Positions 36,991 through 48,575 of a DNA stretch of 64,000 nucleotides are shown one piece after another. The notes under the pieces were generated by a model that was given only the letters and a program-made list of their open reading frames with translations, was not told the origin of the DNA and made no database searches. Numbering within the stretch: the first letter of the stretch is position 1; every line of letters begins with the position of its first letter. Origin of the DNA: Liquidambar formosana. Its lineage: Eukaryota; Streptophyta; Magnoliopsida; Saxifragales; Altingiaceae. The stretch is taken from NCBI GenBank assembly GCA_039720395.1, contig CM077827.1, forward strand, positions 15,353,615 through 15,417,614, written 5' to 3'. The position numbers and the translations under genes are program-made.

Positions 36991-39915
36991 TCTGTTTATG
37001 TAGATTACCTAATTACTCACCTCAAAACCCCTATTTCCTAATATATAGGATATTGATAGTTTGACTAAACCCGATTTCTTTGATTGACTTAGGAAATTGA
37101 GAATTGTTATCAATTTCAAAAGATTGTTTATATGCTATTAGGCCTTTTATTAAAGGCCCTCCATAAAACATCCTAAGAAGAAAAAGACACTATGCGCAAT
37201 TGGCATCTTGTTGCCATGCTATATGATAGTATTGATGACTAATGAGCTTCAGAAGCAAAATTAGTCAATGCAAGTGCCTTTGATGTCCTATATCATATAC
37301 AAAGGTTGTATTGTGAGTAAAATAATACTATAAAGTATAGTACTTGTAAAGGACTTCTTCTGGACTAGGATGTAATAAAAGTTGTTTATTAATAATCATT
37401 CTTTTGAAAAATGATTAATCACATAGAATAGCTTGAGAAGCTAGATGTGATTTAAAATGGAAGCATAGAGGAAAGCAAGTCTTGAAAAGTCAAAGACAAA
37501 GAAATATAATTATTTTGTAGTAAACATAAGGTATTGTAAAGGGAACTTGATAAAGTATCAGTCTTCCTAGAAGAACCAAACTTTTGAAGTTTTGGTTCAT
37601 GCTCTAAACTAAATTGTTGGTTAGTTCTGCTTCTTGGTTTTTGGATTCTAGTGTAATCTAAATCGAAGCAGAAAGTTAAGCAGATAATAAGTTACCTTTA
37701 AAAATTTTAATAGAGCAAGAGTTGCTAGATTAATTTTGGGAACTTATTTCTTAATTAGGTCATTTAAGACATTCTAGAAATTTGATTTCTGAATTTAAAT
37801 GACTAATTAGAGCGAATGCAACGTATTCCGAGAATACAAGAGATGTAGAGACTCTCATTTAAATGTAACGATTATGACTTGGTTATGAGATGACTAAACC
37901 CATCTTTTACTTGGTGAAGTGAAAGAGTTACATTTATAATTTGATTAATACATTGTGATGTATATAGTCATGTAGAGCATGCATTCAATTACAGTAGACT
38001 CATCTTAGAATACCATAGCTCAATGGTGAATCTAAGAGAACGAATTGAACCCTATTAAGATATGGTTTGATCCATGATGAGTTTTACTAATGTATCCATC
38101 TAGGATATACCTTAAAATTGCTACATATTGATAATTTGGGGTTCACTCCAGTTTTGTTCCAATTATATCAGATATGATATGGGAAGAAACCCAACTTAAA
38201 GAAGTTAAGGCTTGGGCTTGTGCTACGTATGTTTGGAAACATAATGTAGACAATCTGGAAATACAGTCAAGTAAGTGTTGAATTGTGGTATATCCCAAAA
38301 GTGGTTGGGATAGTATTTCTATTACCCTAATGAACAAAAGTTGTCCATTAGGATGATTGCTGGATTTTCTTGAGAAAGAGTTCATTCAAGAAAGATGCAA
38401 AAGTAGATAGAATTTACAGAATTGTTTGTAAAGCCACAAACCAACAAAGATCCAACCCTTGCCCCTATTGAGGCAAAACCTTTAATTACACCACATTCTT
38501 TTCATAGATCAAATTGGATATTTCTTTAACATAAGAGAGATATTGTATCTCCATTAGAATGTGAAAGAATTGTTCTTTGGTGATAAAGATCACCAAGATA
38601 ATCCTATTGATTATGATTAGGCGATGTTTGACATCAACTTGAGAAATGACTAAGAGTCATTAAATCCAATATGGACAGGTAGAGACCTAAAAGGCTTGGC
38701 TATTTAAGAATGTTTTTAACATAGGCAAAAAGTTGTCTATAAAGAAACTTGTTTGATAATAGTTATGCTGAAATCCATTTGGATCTTGTTATCTATAAAC
38801 ACACATTTTGAATATGAGATATGTCAAAAAGGATATAAAGATGTTATATCAAATGGTGAAAAACCATAAAAGTGTGCAAGTTATAGAAGTCTATTAATAG
38901 ACTACAAGGTTCTCATAATTAGAACATCTATAAAGTTGAAGTAATCAAATTGTTTGATTTCTCTCATTGTATAGATGGACCATGAGTGTATAAAAGGTTA
39001 GTGGGAGTGCGATCGTTTTTCTTTATCCTAAGTATAGATGACATCCTAATCATTATGAATGATATATGAATGACATCCAAATCGTTTTGGTTTTTGGAGA
39101 AAAACTAATTCATGAAAGATTTGGCAGAAGCATCCAACAAGATCTATAGAGATAGATCATATAGATTGCTAAGTATCTCCAAATCATCAAACATAGTTGA
39201 AATGTTGAAGGAGTTCAACATGGAGAATTCTAAGGGAGGTCTGATTTACTTCAGATAAGAATTCATTATTCAAGGGCATGTGCCCTAGGATAACACAAGT
39301 AAGGTTCTTAAAGTGTTAAGAAGCCTTATTCTACACTATGTATTGAACCTGATATCTATTATGTTGTAATTGTTACAAATAGTTATCAGTCAATTCAAAT
39401 TTGGAATATTGGATTGTATATGGAAATTGTAAACTCATAGTAGATGGGTATATGGATTTGGATATAATCCATATGGGGTATATTTTATATTCACTTTAGT
39501 TGGTGAAATACTTAATGGAAGAACTGTATGAAAGATACAGTGGATTCCATTATTAAGGGTGAATTAATTGTCGCATTGTCTAGGAGACTGTTTGGATCTA
39601 TAAGTTCATTTAGAACTTGGAGTTGTTCCTTCCATTGAGTTGCCCACACCTTGTTTTGTGACAACAATGGGTCTATAGCTCAAGTATAGGAATCACGGTC
39701 TCATCAAAAGTCCAAACTCATAGAGTGACAATTCCAAGTGATTAGAGGAATCATTGGAAGAGGTAATAGATACACTACAGAAGATATTATCTACATAAGT
39801 TTTTGTAGACCTACTGACTAAAGCTTTAAAACATAATTGGTTATGTCTAAGACCAACATCTTGAGAAGATAGGTATGCGATACATGGTCGATTGGCTTTA
39901 GTGCAAGTGGGAGAT
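36991..39915 (+). pseudogene. Cop3 decayed gag-pol remnant
   Basis: Fragments of copia Gag can be read (around 37060-37110, matching the DWLRNLKIV region of Cop1). Further on are GAG-pre-integrase (near 37760, LGH-like), a KMTKP-like piece (near 37885) and a D-V-Y-S stretch of integrase (near 37960). All are broken by stops and large deletions. From 38297 on it is near-identical to the start of this window (Cop2). Ends at a purine-rich AAGTGGGAGAT before the 3' LTR. Confidence 0.75.
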
Positions 39916-41481
39916 TGTTAGGATTATGCCCTAGAGCCAATCATAGAGATGATTGTTTAGGGATTAGGAACAATCATTTGATTTCATTTATATATGTCAC
40001 ATTTATTATTGATTTAATAAAATGGCTTATTCTATTATGTTTATATGCATCATTTATATTTACATAATATGTCCATGGAGTTAGAGTTGAGAATATGGAA
40101 TTACAAAGAGTTGTAATTTTGAGACTATAGATATACCTCTGTACTAAACTCCTAAAGCATTCCTAGTTGAAGGTTCACTATGATGGACAGTAATAAACCA
40201 TAGGACTAGCACTTGTTAGGTTGACTCTATAGGAGGATAGCTAGTCTCAAGCTATTTGTGTGGAGACACTACAACCAACAAGTGGGTGCCTATTACGAGA
40301 ATAGGTACACTGAATGTGAGCAAAGATATGAGATAAACTGAATGGAGTTTTATCCTGCCTGTCAATCAGTTTCTCATTGTTATAGTGGTACAAGTAATCC
40401 TTAGACCTGAGACACCATAGTTGCCTTATGCATGTAGCTTTAGAAGTTTGATAACACTAAGTGCAAATCCTATTCAGGGGTTTGCAAAGGTGTTCATTGG
40501 CCCTACTGCTATGTGTATGAAGGCATGTGAGTGATCAACAAGGGATCCATCACTCTCAGGAAAAAGAGAGAGAATGTCTCATATAGCATTCATAATATAA
40601 CTCATTAAATCCATGGCCATGGTAGGATGAATATGAAAAGAGTTTCATGAGTTCATCAATGAGTTGATATCTATGGATGAGTATAAAGTAATTGAACTAG
40701 GGACTTGACAGACTTCCATGTCCTATTAGTTCAATTGGAGACATTGTGTTGAAGGAAGGATGCAATTGTAACCTATAAACTATAACAGAAGGGTTCTTTG
40801 TAAATGACTATTCACCTCATTAAGGACCACACCATGAGCCATATGCTAGGTGTTACTCATGGTTAGTAGAAGCCCTAATTGATATAAGTGAGTTATAATC
40901 AATTAGGGAATTGGAAGGAGTTCCAATTAGACCCTAAATGGAAAGAGTTCCATTGTGCACACCTCGTGCTATTCCTACTACTTGATGATGTGAACCCAAT
41001 GGGTCACACACTGATCATGCAAGATGAGCTTTAAAGTCTATGAGAGAAAGGGTATGAGTGCATAAAGAATAGTCCCCTAGGGCCGGCCCCCTTAGTGTGG
41101 ACTATATAAGTCACACTATGATGTGTGACATCATCAGAAGTTGAACTCCCCAAGGGCTGGCCAGAATTTCTAGCCTCCCTCTCTCTCTCTCCTCTCTTCT
41201 CCTACTCTAGCAACAACATGGGAAAGAAGGAAAGGACTTGAAGCTCTAGCTAGGTGTGGATATCGTTGGAGGCAGCACACTTAGGCTGCTCATTCACCGC
41301 TGTCCGGAATCAAAGCTTGGAGCAAAAAGGAGAAGACAAAAATTCTGTAAGTGTTCTAACCCTCTTTGTAGTTAGGGTTTGATTTTGTGTTATGCATAGT
41401 TAGATTCATGGGATTGGGAATCGTAGGAAAATTTTTTTATATTCCGCATTTCAATTTTTCCCTCTTGTTCGATTCCCAACA
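39916..41481 (+). repeat. Cop3 3' LTR (1566 bp)
   Basis: It matches the 5' LTR except for scattered substitutions and an 85-bp deletion at about 41071-41074, corresponding to 33031-33115 of the 5' LTR, just upstream of the TATATAA box (41103-41109). ATATC follows. Confidence 0.95.
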
Positions 41482-42096
41482 ATATCACTATCCTAGAACA
41501 AGGACAACAGAAGCACAAGAATCATAACTATGCATTGAAACCTATGAACTAACTCTAAAGCATGCAAAACTCATCATGAACATCATCAATATCACATGTA
41601 TTAACTAATAGAAACTTCAATTCATGGTAGAAATTACAAGCATTACATGCAATAGAGCTATCCTACATGATACCTTTGTTTAAGCTTGAACAGAAAAGAA
41701 GAATACCTTAAGAAGAGCCTTCCTTGCTACTGTATGAACTCCCTCTTGCTCTTGTGGATGTCTTCAATCAATATTCTCCAAGGCTACAGCAAGAACTCCA
41801 GCTCTCCTTCAAGTCTCTCTCTCTTACTCTCTCTCTAACATTTAGGTATTAATGTATAAAGTGGCTCCCCTTGTGCTGAAGCATAGGGGGGTATTTATAG
41901 ACTTCAATAAGGATTAACCAATGGCTGGGATTAAAACCCTAAAAATTAATCCAAGGGCTATTAGAGACCCCCTTGGGCTTAAGTAACTCAGAAGTTACCA
42001 AAAATTAGAAGGAAACTCGTCCAAAAGAGTCCTTGTTTGTCAAAATATGGAGGAATCCGCTTTAGCAAGGAAACATAGAGCAATTAGGAAAGTGCT

Positions 42097-42176
42097 CTCG
42101 GGTGACCACCAGGGCCTGGGAGGCTAGCCACCTCGGCCCAGGCGGCTAGCCACCTGGGGTTGGGTGGTCACCCGAG
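42097..42176. repeat. 80-bp GCTAGC palindrome, GypB LTR copy
   Basis: CTCGGGTGACCACC outer arms with two GCTAGC lobes, about 200 bp upstream of the LTR TATA box. Confidence 0.9.
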
Positions 42177-42885
42177 CCCACTTCGGATTTTTCTCCTATT
42201 TTGACTCTTAATGCTTCTAGAAGTGTTTCAGGGGGAAATTAACTCCAATTTTGATGAAACAAAAGCCAAAACGACCGCGTTTCGATAAGGAATATGTTTT
42301 TGAACATTTTAGGGTGAAAACCACTAACCATGGGGGCATGGTTAGGTTTGAACAAGGCGGTTAACCGCTATGCTCTACCTTTGCTAAGCATGGGCATGCA
42401 CATAGGGTCAAACCAAACACTTTCCACATCAAAATTGAACTCCATAGAACACTTTTGGGGGTAAAATGATGACTAATGAAAGTCAATTTGAAAAGATTTG
42501 GTTGGTAATTGTGAGTCAATTAGAGCTAACCCAAAGGAGGGTCAATTAACCAATCTTGAACTGTATTGAGCCATTTTAATCCCGAGCCATTGATTTATCA
42601 AATTGAACCTAGAAATACCTCCTATGCATCCATATGAACTCCAATTAACAATTTGGAGATCATTTCAAGGTCAAAAGAAAAGTTTGTGACTTAAAAGATG
42701 ATTATGCCCCTCAAGTCACAAAAGCTCTTATTATCCCTCAAGATCAACTCCGAATTGAACCAAAATTCATACCCATTGTCCTTGTGACTCTAGAAACCTA
42801 ATGCAAGTGACTAGACTCAAAAACAAAACAAAAACATGCATGAAATGATGAGCCCTAGTAAGGGGTGCAAAAATGGGGTGTGACA

Positions 42886-43014
42886 GAAGCCCCTCATTGG
42901 CGTACAAGTTACATTTGTGAACCAATGATAAAGAACAACCCATTTTTGCCAGAAAAGCATGGAGAAATCACACGCTATACCAACAATGATAGGAGGTTGA
43001 AAACCTGAGACTGA
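42886..43014 (-). other. GypB polypurine tract and adjacent hairpin
   Basis: GAAGCCCCTC (42886-42895) is the reverse complement of the GypA polypurine tract. The hairpin next to it keeps the ATTGG/CCAAT arms, but its inner arm carries a change (ACAAAT in element sense). No gene is seen. Confidence 0.7.
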
Positions 43015-44760
43015 AATAAGGAAGTGTACTCAAGTCATGAGTATACTTAAACCACTGGGGGATGAGAATTGACAAGAGAAGCATATTCAAGCCACTACGA
43101 ATGAACATACTTTTGAAATGGAGAAATATATTCTAGTCACAAATATATTTAACCAAGTGATTGAGAATGAAATCTGAGAAGTATACTCAAGTGATGAGTG
43201 TACTTTTGAAATGGAGAAATATACTCAGGTCACGAATATATTTAACCAAGTGATTGAAAGAGACTGAGAAGTATACTCAAGTGATGAGTACACTTTTGAA
43301 ATGGAGAAATATATTCAGGTCACGAATATATTTAACCAAGTAGTGAAAAGAGACTGAGAAGTATACTCAAGTGATGAGTACACTTTTGAAATGGAGAAAT
43401 ATATTCAGGTCACGAATATATTTAACCAAGTGATTGAAAAAAACTGAGAAGTATACTCAAGTGATGAGTATACCATTGAAATGGAGAAATATATTCAAGT
43501 CATGAATATTTTTAACCAAGTAGTGAAAAGAGACTGAGAAGTATACTCAAGTGATGAGTACACTTTTGAATGGAGAAATATATTCAGGTCATGAATATAT
43601 TTAACCAAGTGATTGAAAAAAACTGAGAAGTATACTCAAGTGATGAGTATACCATTGAAATGGAGAAATATATTCAAGTGATGAATATATTTAACCAAGT
43701 AAGTGACAAGTATGTTCAAGTGATGAACACACCATTGAAATGGAGAAATATATTCAAGTGATGAATATATTTAACCAAGTAAGTGACAAAAGGTCTGAGA
43801 AGTATACTCAAGTGATGAGCATACCATTGAAATGGAGAAATATATCCAAGTGATGAATATATTTAACCAAGTAAGTGACAAGTATGTTCAAGTGATGAAC
43901 ACACCATTGAAATGGAGAAATATATTCAAGTGATGAATATATTTAACCAAGTGAGTGACAAGTATGTTCAAGTGATGAACATACCATTGAAATGGAGAAA
44001 TATATTCAAGCGATGAATATACTTAACCAAGTGATTGACAAAGACTGAGAAGTGTACTCAAGTGATGAGTACACCATTGAAATGGAGAAATATATTCAAG
44101 TGATGAATATATTTAACCAAGTAAGTGACAGGTATGTTCAAGTGATGAACATACCATTGAAATGGAGAAATATATTCAAGCGATGAATATATTTAACCAA
44201 GTGAGTGACAAGTATGTTCAAGTGATGAACATACCATTTGAAATGGAGAAATATATTCAAGCGATGAATATACTTAACCAAGTGATTGACAAATGATCTG
44301 AGAAGTATACTCAAGTGATGAGTATACCATTGAAATGGAGAAATATATCCAAGTGACGGATATATTTAACCAAGTGAGTGACAAGTATGTTCAAGTGATG
44401 AACACACCATTGAAATGGAGAAATATATTCAAGCGATGAATATATTTAACCAAGTAATTGAAAAGTATGTTCAAGTGATGAAGACACCATTGAAATGGAG
44501 AAATATATTCAAGTGATGAATATATTTAACCAAGAAGGATAGAGAGTGAGGATTTGAAACTGAGAAGCATATTCAAAGGGTGAATACACTTTTGAAATGG
44601 AAGAATATATTCAAGTGATGAATATATTCAACCAAGTAAGATGGAAAATGAGGACTTGAAACTGAGAAGCATATTCAAAGGGTGAATACAGTTTTGAAAT
44701 GGAAGAATATATTCAAGTGATGAATATATTCAACCAAGTAAGATGGAAAATGAGGATTTG
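43015..44760 (-). repeat. GypB array of tandem hairpins
   Basis: This is the counterpart of the GypA array in inverted orientation, joined by a TTGAAATGGAGAAATA spacer. The loop reads AGTGA on this strand. Example: GTATACTCA/TGAGTATAC at 43451-43473. Other subunits have TGTTCA/TGAACA or TATTCA/TGAATA arms. Copy order differs from GypA, so the array has been reshuffled while hairpins were kept. 44761-45021 is gene-free spacer. Confidence 0.9.
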
Positions 44761-45021
44761 AAATGGGAGTATATGATCAATTTATCAAGATAGAACAAGC
44801 ATGGTGCAAGAGGAAAGTGACTTAACACATTGTCACTTGAGTTGGCATGGCACAGGGGAAATATATTCAACCCTTTTGAACATAAAATCAATTCAAAGAA
44901 TTGATTTCAAGGTGAAATTTGATTGATTTTAAGCTCAAAAAGTGTTGAATATCTCATTTGGAAGAAGGGATGATCACGCGTTAAGGCGAGACAAAGCGAG
45001 AGAGAAAGCCAAACAAAGTGG

Positions 45022-45102
45022 CTTGGGTGACCACCAGGCCTCGGGAGGCTAGCCGCCCAGGCCCTGGTGGCTAGCCGCCCAAGGCTTGGGTGGTCACCCG
45101 AG
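45022..45102. repeat. 81-bp GCTAGC palindrome upstream of the spliced gene (GypB)
   Basis: Outer arms are CTTGGGTGACCACC and GGTGGTCACCCGAG, with two GCTAGC lobes. It ends 287 bp before the ATG of the spliced antisense gene; a weak TATA-like TTTTTAAATAC lies at about 45125-45135. Confidence 0.88.
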
Positions 45103-45388
45103 CCATTTGTTGAAAAATTCTGGGTTTTTAAATACAAGGGGCACTATTCATACCCCCCATTCAACCCAACCCGAAAATTGAGAGTTTCTCTCTCTAGGAA
45201 GCTTACCCCATTTTGCAAAATCACTCCAACACCCAAAGGCATTCAAATCCACACTTCAAGAGGGATTCATACACATGAAATAGCATCATTAGCACCCAAT
45301 TTCACATCAAAAACAAGAAATTTGCAGCACTTTGCAAATCAAAACCCATTAAACCCATTTTTGCTCAAAACAAGCTAGTTCATCCACC

Positions 45389-48119
45389 ATGGATCCAAAT
45401 GAAGACTCCACTTCAAAGTATCCATTCCTTGACTGAAAGAGTAGATACAAGGCACCAATATATGATGTTCCTCAAGAGAAATTGCTTCTAGAACCAAGGA
45501 ATCATCTCTCTTTTCTCCATTCCAAGCAAGAGGTAAGCTTACCCATTTTAAACTTTTCTTTGAAATTTTCATTTTTGTTGATTGAAATGCATTCCCATGA
45601 ACTCTCTATGAGTATTCCTAGCAATGTTTGCAATGCCCATTGATTTTGGCAAGGATTGGATGTGAAAAGAATTCAATTTGAAAGCTTGGTGAATAGTGCC
45701 CACTAAGTGTTTGATAAAATGCTTGAATGATGAAAATTCATCCAATCTTTGTAAAATTGATGTGTATTGCAAGGCAAAATCATAGGCATTCATTTCTAAT
45801 TGATTTTAGAAACAAAATCAAGCATTTTCATGAACTTTGAAAAACAAAGTTTGCTATATTTTTGAAAAACCAATGCTTTCATGAACAAGGTTTGCTTATT
45901 TCTTCCTTAAAAAACCACTTTGGGAAACCAAGTTTGCTTGCTATTTTCTTTGGAAAATCCATGTTTCCATGGTCTTGGAATGCATGGTTTACTAATGATC
46001 ATGAGTTTGAAGAATAAAACCAATGTTTTCATAAACTTTCAAAGCATGGTTTACTTGTTCATGAACTAAAAGACTTAGTTTTTGAAAAGCCAATTATCAA
46101 TGCTTGCATATGATTTTTACATTAACTAAGTGAATCACTCTTCTTGATTAGCCCAACTTCCAAGACCTACGCACAAGGTCTTCGATAAAGAATCTTATTG
46201 GGTGGTGGAGGCATATGGAACACACCCAACCTTCCGCAAGAGACTTCATAAAGAAAGCGGGTTTTAGTTGGTTTCTTGACTCCTTATGGAATGAACAATG
46301 GGATAGGCAAGCCCTCCTTGCCTTAGCTGAGCTATGGTGGGATACCACTAACACCTTCCACTTTAGTTTTGGGGAGATGACCATGACTCCCAAGGATTTC
46401 TCAATCATCACCGGTTTAAGCCTCAAAGGAAAGAGGTTGGAATTCTATGGGGATGCCAACACGGATAGTGCTTATCTCCTCACTATGTTGGGGATGGATA
46501 TTGAGGCGGGCTCACGCGGTGTTAGGAGGACATGGCTGTTTGAGAATTTTGCCAACCAAGTAGAAGGTGTGGGAGTGGCTCCCGAGTGCATAGCTAGGGC
46601 ATTCATGATCTATATGCTCTCTTGCACTCTCTTTGTTGGTGCCAATGACATGGCACAACTGGGCTATCTTGCTTCCATGGTGGATGTGAACAAGATGGGG
46701 AGGTATAACTGGGGAGGGGCAGCACTAGCCACCATGTACAGATCCATGTCCGACATGTCCCAGGTGTTTCCAAGAATTTTGGTGGGCTTCCATTTGTTTG
46801 GGAGGTAAGTAAAAATGTTTAACTTTTAAATTTCTCTCAAACTTGATTTGATTTTAATGCTTTTTTTGAATTTTGACAGATATGGTATTATGAATACCTG
46901 GGACTGTGCCGCCCCACCCTGGACAATGAGATACAAGAATGGCCTATACTTGGGAACTATGCTCCCAACAAGATAGCTGTGCGTGCCCCCACTAGGTACG
47001 ACTACGCCCATGCGAGGGCATACTTGGAGAGCCTAAATGCTGACATGGTAATCCACCTTCCTCATTCTTTTCCTTCATTCATTTTTTTATTATCTTGCTC
47101 ATCATTTTCTCAAATTCAACAGGTAGAGTGGAGCCCATGGGGATTGTGGGAAGGCAGGCTGCCTAGGAGGTGTGTGTCCTGTTTGGAGTTGACTGGGAAG
47201 AGGGTACTCTTTGAGGGTCCCTCGGGGCGATACTGGTATTTAGGGGAGCGTGTCCTTAGGCAGGTGAAAGGACGAGTGGATGCCGCTCTTACCCCTGTCT
47301 TGCCTCCCATAAACATGAGGCACACTGACTCTCTGGATGGGGATGAGCTGATGGAAGCTCTGACTAGATGGGATGCCGAGGAGTTCACCTCGCCCAATAC
47401 TGACTACATGACTTTTTGCAATCAATTTCTGATGCGCCCTAGAGTCATTGGCTTCCCACCTCAAGGGGTGAGTTTTTATCCCATTTTTTTCAATTATCGA
47501 TTTATGCAAACAATCCTCTTAAATAATTTATCTATTGCAGGGCTGGCGAGCTCGTGGACATAGTTCCACAATAGCGTCCTCCACAGGCATGACTTATGGA
47601 GATGATGATTATGAGATGGGCGGAATGGCACAGCCGCCTCTCCCAGTTCTCGACTAGCAAGTGAACCTATGCAATGGGTTGGAGTTCATGAGGACTGACA
47701 TTACCCGCCCTGCTTTTGATGAGGTCCCCAAGATTGACTCGAGCTACGAGCATGTAAGCCCTAAACCTTTGCCTTCCTTAGAACTTCTTTAATCATTTAT
47801 TAACCATGTTCATCTTTTAGGTTCCCCGAGAGTACGCACAGGAGTGCCTTGAACTCAGTGAGGGATTAAGGCGGGACCTTGTTAGGATGAGTTTGGCGAA
47901 CTCTGTGCTAGAGGGGCGACTAAATCCCACTGTAAGACATCCCTTTTGTTCATTCCAATCATAGGAGTTAAAGGCATAATCCTTCTTTATTAATTGATTT
48001 CTTTGCAACAGGTCTCCACACTACGTCCACCACAACCAATGCCACCCCAAAGGAATCCTCATGCTGGTCGTGGTAGAGGCAAGTCAAGTAGAAAGAGAAG
48101 AACCACGGGAGATCATTAG
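45389..48119 (+). pseudogene. GypB antisense seven-exon plant-mobile-domain gene
   Basis: Exons: 45389-45532, 46152-46804, 46880-47047, 47123-47467, 47541-47753, 47821-47931, 48012-48119, each bounded by GT...AG and all introns phase 0. The start CCACCATGG is in strong context. Exon 2 has the plant mobile domain core: ELWWDTTNTFHFSFGEMTMT, then ITGLSLKGKR, and later NKMGRYNWGGAALATMYRSM. The C-terminus is basic (GRGRGKSSRKRR). Exon lengths equal those of GypC except for one base missing from exon 2. Lesions: TGA at 45434, the 1-nt deletion near 46762, TAG at 47655. It lies antisense to the element, so its introns would survive reverse transcription of the sense RNA. Confidence 0.85.
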
Positions 48120-48353
48120 CTTAGCCTAACTTCTTGCTTTGTGAATGAATGAAACATCCTTCTTTATGCTTTGTAACCTTTCTTTGAACACTTGATTTGG
48201 TACTTTGTATGAGACTTTTGGAATTCCATGGTGGTGATTTACTCATGTTTTTGTGCAAAAATAAGCTCAAAATAAGCTTCCCAAGGTCACATAACCATAT
48301 AGGGGTCAAATAGGGTAAAAAATAGGCAAAACTGGGCAAAATAGGAAAATGGC

Positions 48354-48433
48354 CTCGGGTGACCACCCGGGGCTGGGCGGCTAGCCGCCCAAGCCCAGGT
48401 GGCTAGCCGCCCAAGCCTGGGTGGTCACCCGAG
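48354..48433. repeat. 80-bp GCTAGC palindrome between the two antisense genes (GypB)
   Basis: A near-perfect nested palindrome with CTCGGGTGACCACCC arms and two GGCTAGCCGCCC lobes. It is 86 bp from the TATA box of the downstream intronless gene. 48120-48353 is the 3' flank of the spliced gene and has no other feature. Confidence 0.92.
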
Positions 48434-48518
48434 CCCGAAGCGGAAATCCCACTTTGAATAGGAAACTTCCTATTCTGACGGGTTTTTTCCTATTTGAACT
48501 TGGATTTGTGACTTTTCT

Positions 48519-48527
48519 CTATAAAAA
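48519..48527 (+). promoter_or_regulatory. TATA box of the GypB intronless antisense gene
   Basis: CTATAAAAA about 50 bp before ATG 48576, conserved in place in GypA and GypC. Confidence 0.65.
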
Positions 48528-48575
48528 CACATCTAAGAAGTTCCTAAACCTACTTGTATTCATTCATTAGAAATT

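Larger units (their letters stand above)
31873..41481 (+). mobile_element. Cop3: full-length non-autonomous copia element
   Basis: A 9.6-kb element with LTRs 31873-33523 and 39916-41481, TSD ATATC at 31868-31872 and 41482-41486, and an exact tRNA-iMet primer-binding site. Between the LTRs no reading frame encodes a recognisable intact domain; only decayed gag and pol fragments are left after a 3.4-kb leader. The LTRs differ by roughly 1% by eye plus one 85-bp deletion. It therefore moved recently although it encodes nothing, and needed proteins in trans. Confidence 0.93.
30547..42885 (-). repeat. GypB 3' LTR, split by Cop3
   Basis: The pieces 30547-31872 and 41487-42885 rejoin into a 2.7-kb LTR, beginning TGTGAACCCCGG and ending GGTGTGACA, very similar to sLTR1. 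A TATA box (minus strand, 41900-41892) lies about 200 bp from the 80-bp palindrome at 42097-42176. GAAGCCCCTC follows directly, confirming that this is the 3' LTR of a minus-strand element. Confidence 0.9.

Noticed and set aside
31868..41486. The same TSD (ATATC) for Cop3 and GypA, suggesting a shared target preference
   Set aside because: Two cases of one AT-rich 5-mer in different families within AT-rich LTR DNA can be chance; other TSDs here (CCCAC, GTGGG) differ.
42097..42176. 80-bp palindrome as an independent foldback transposon or MITE
   Set aside because: No target duplication is visible at its edges, and it keeps fixed distances to TATA boxes; kept as a regulatory or structural module pending a genome-wide check.
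43015..44760. Possible CRISPR array because of regular short repeats
   Set aside because: The repeats are continuous, palindromic and variable with no unique spacers, they lie in a plant retrotransposon, and no cas genes are present.
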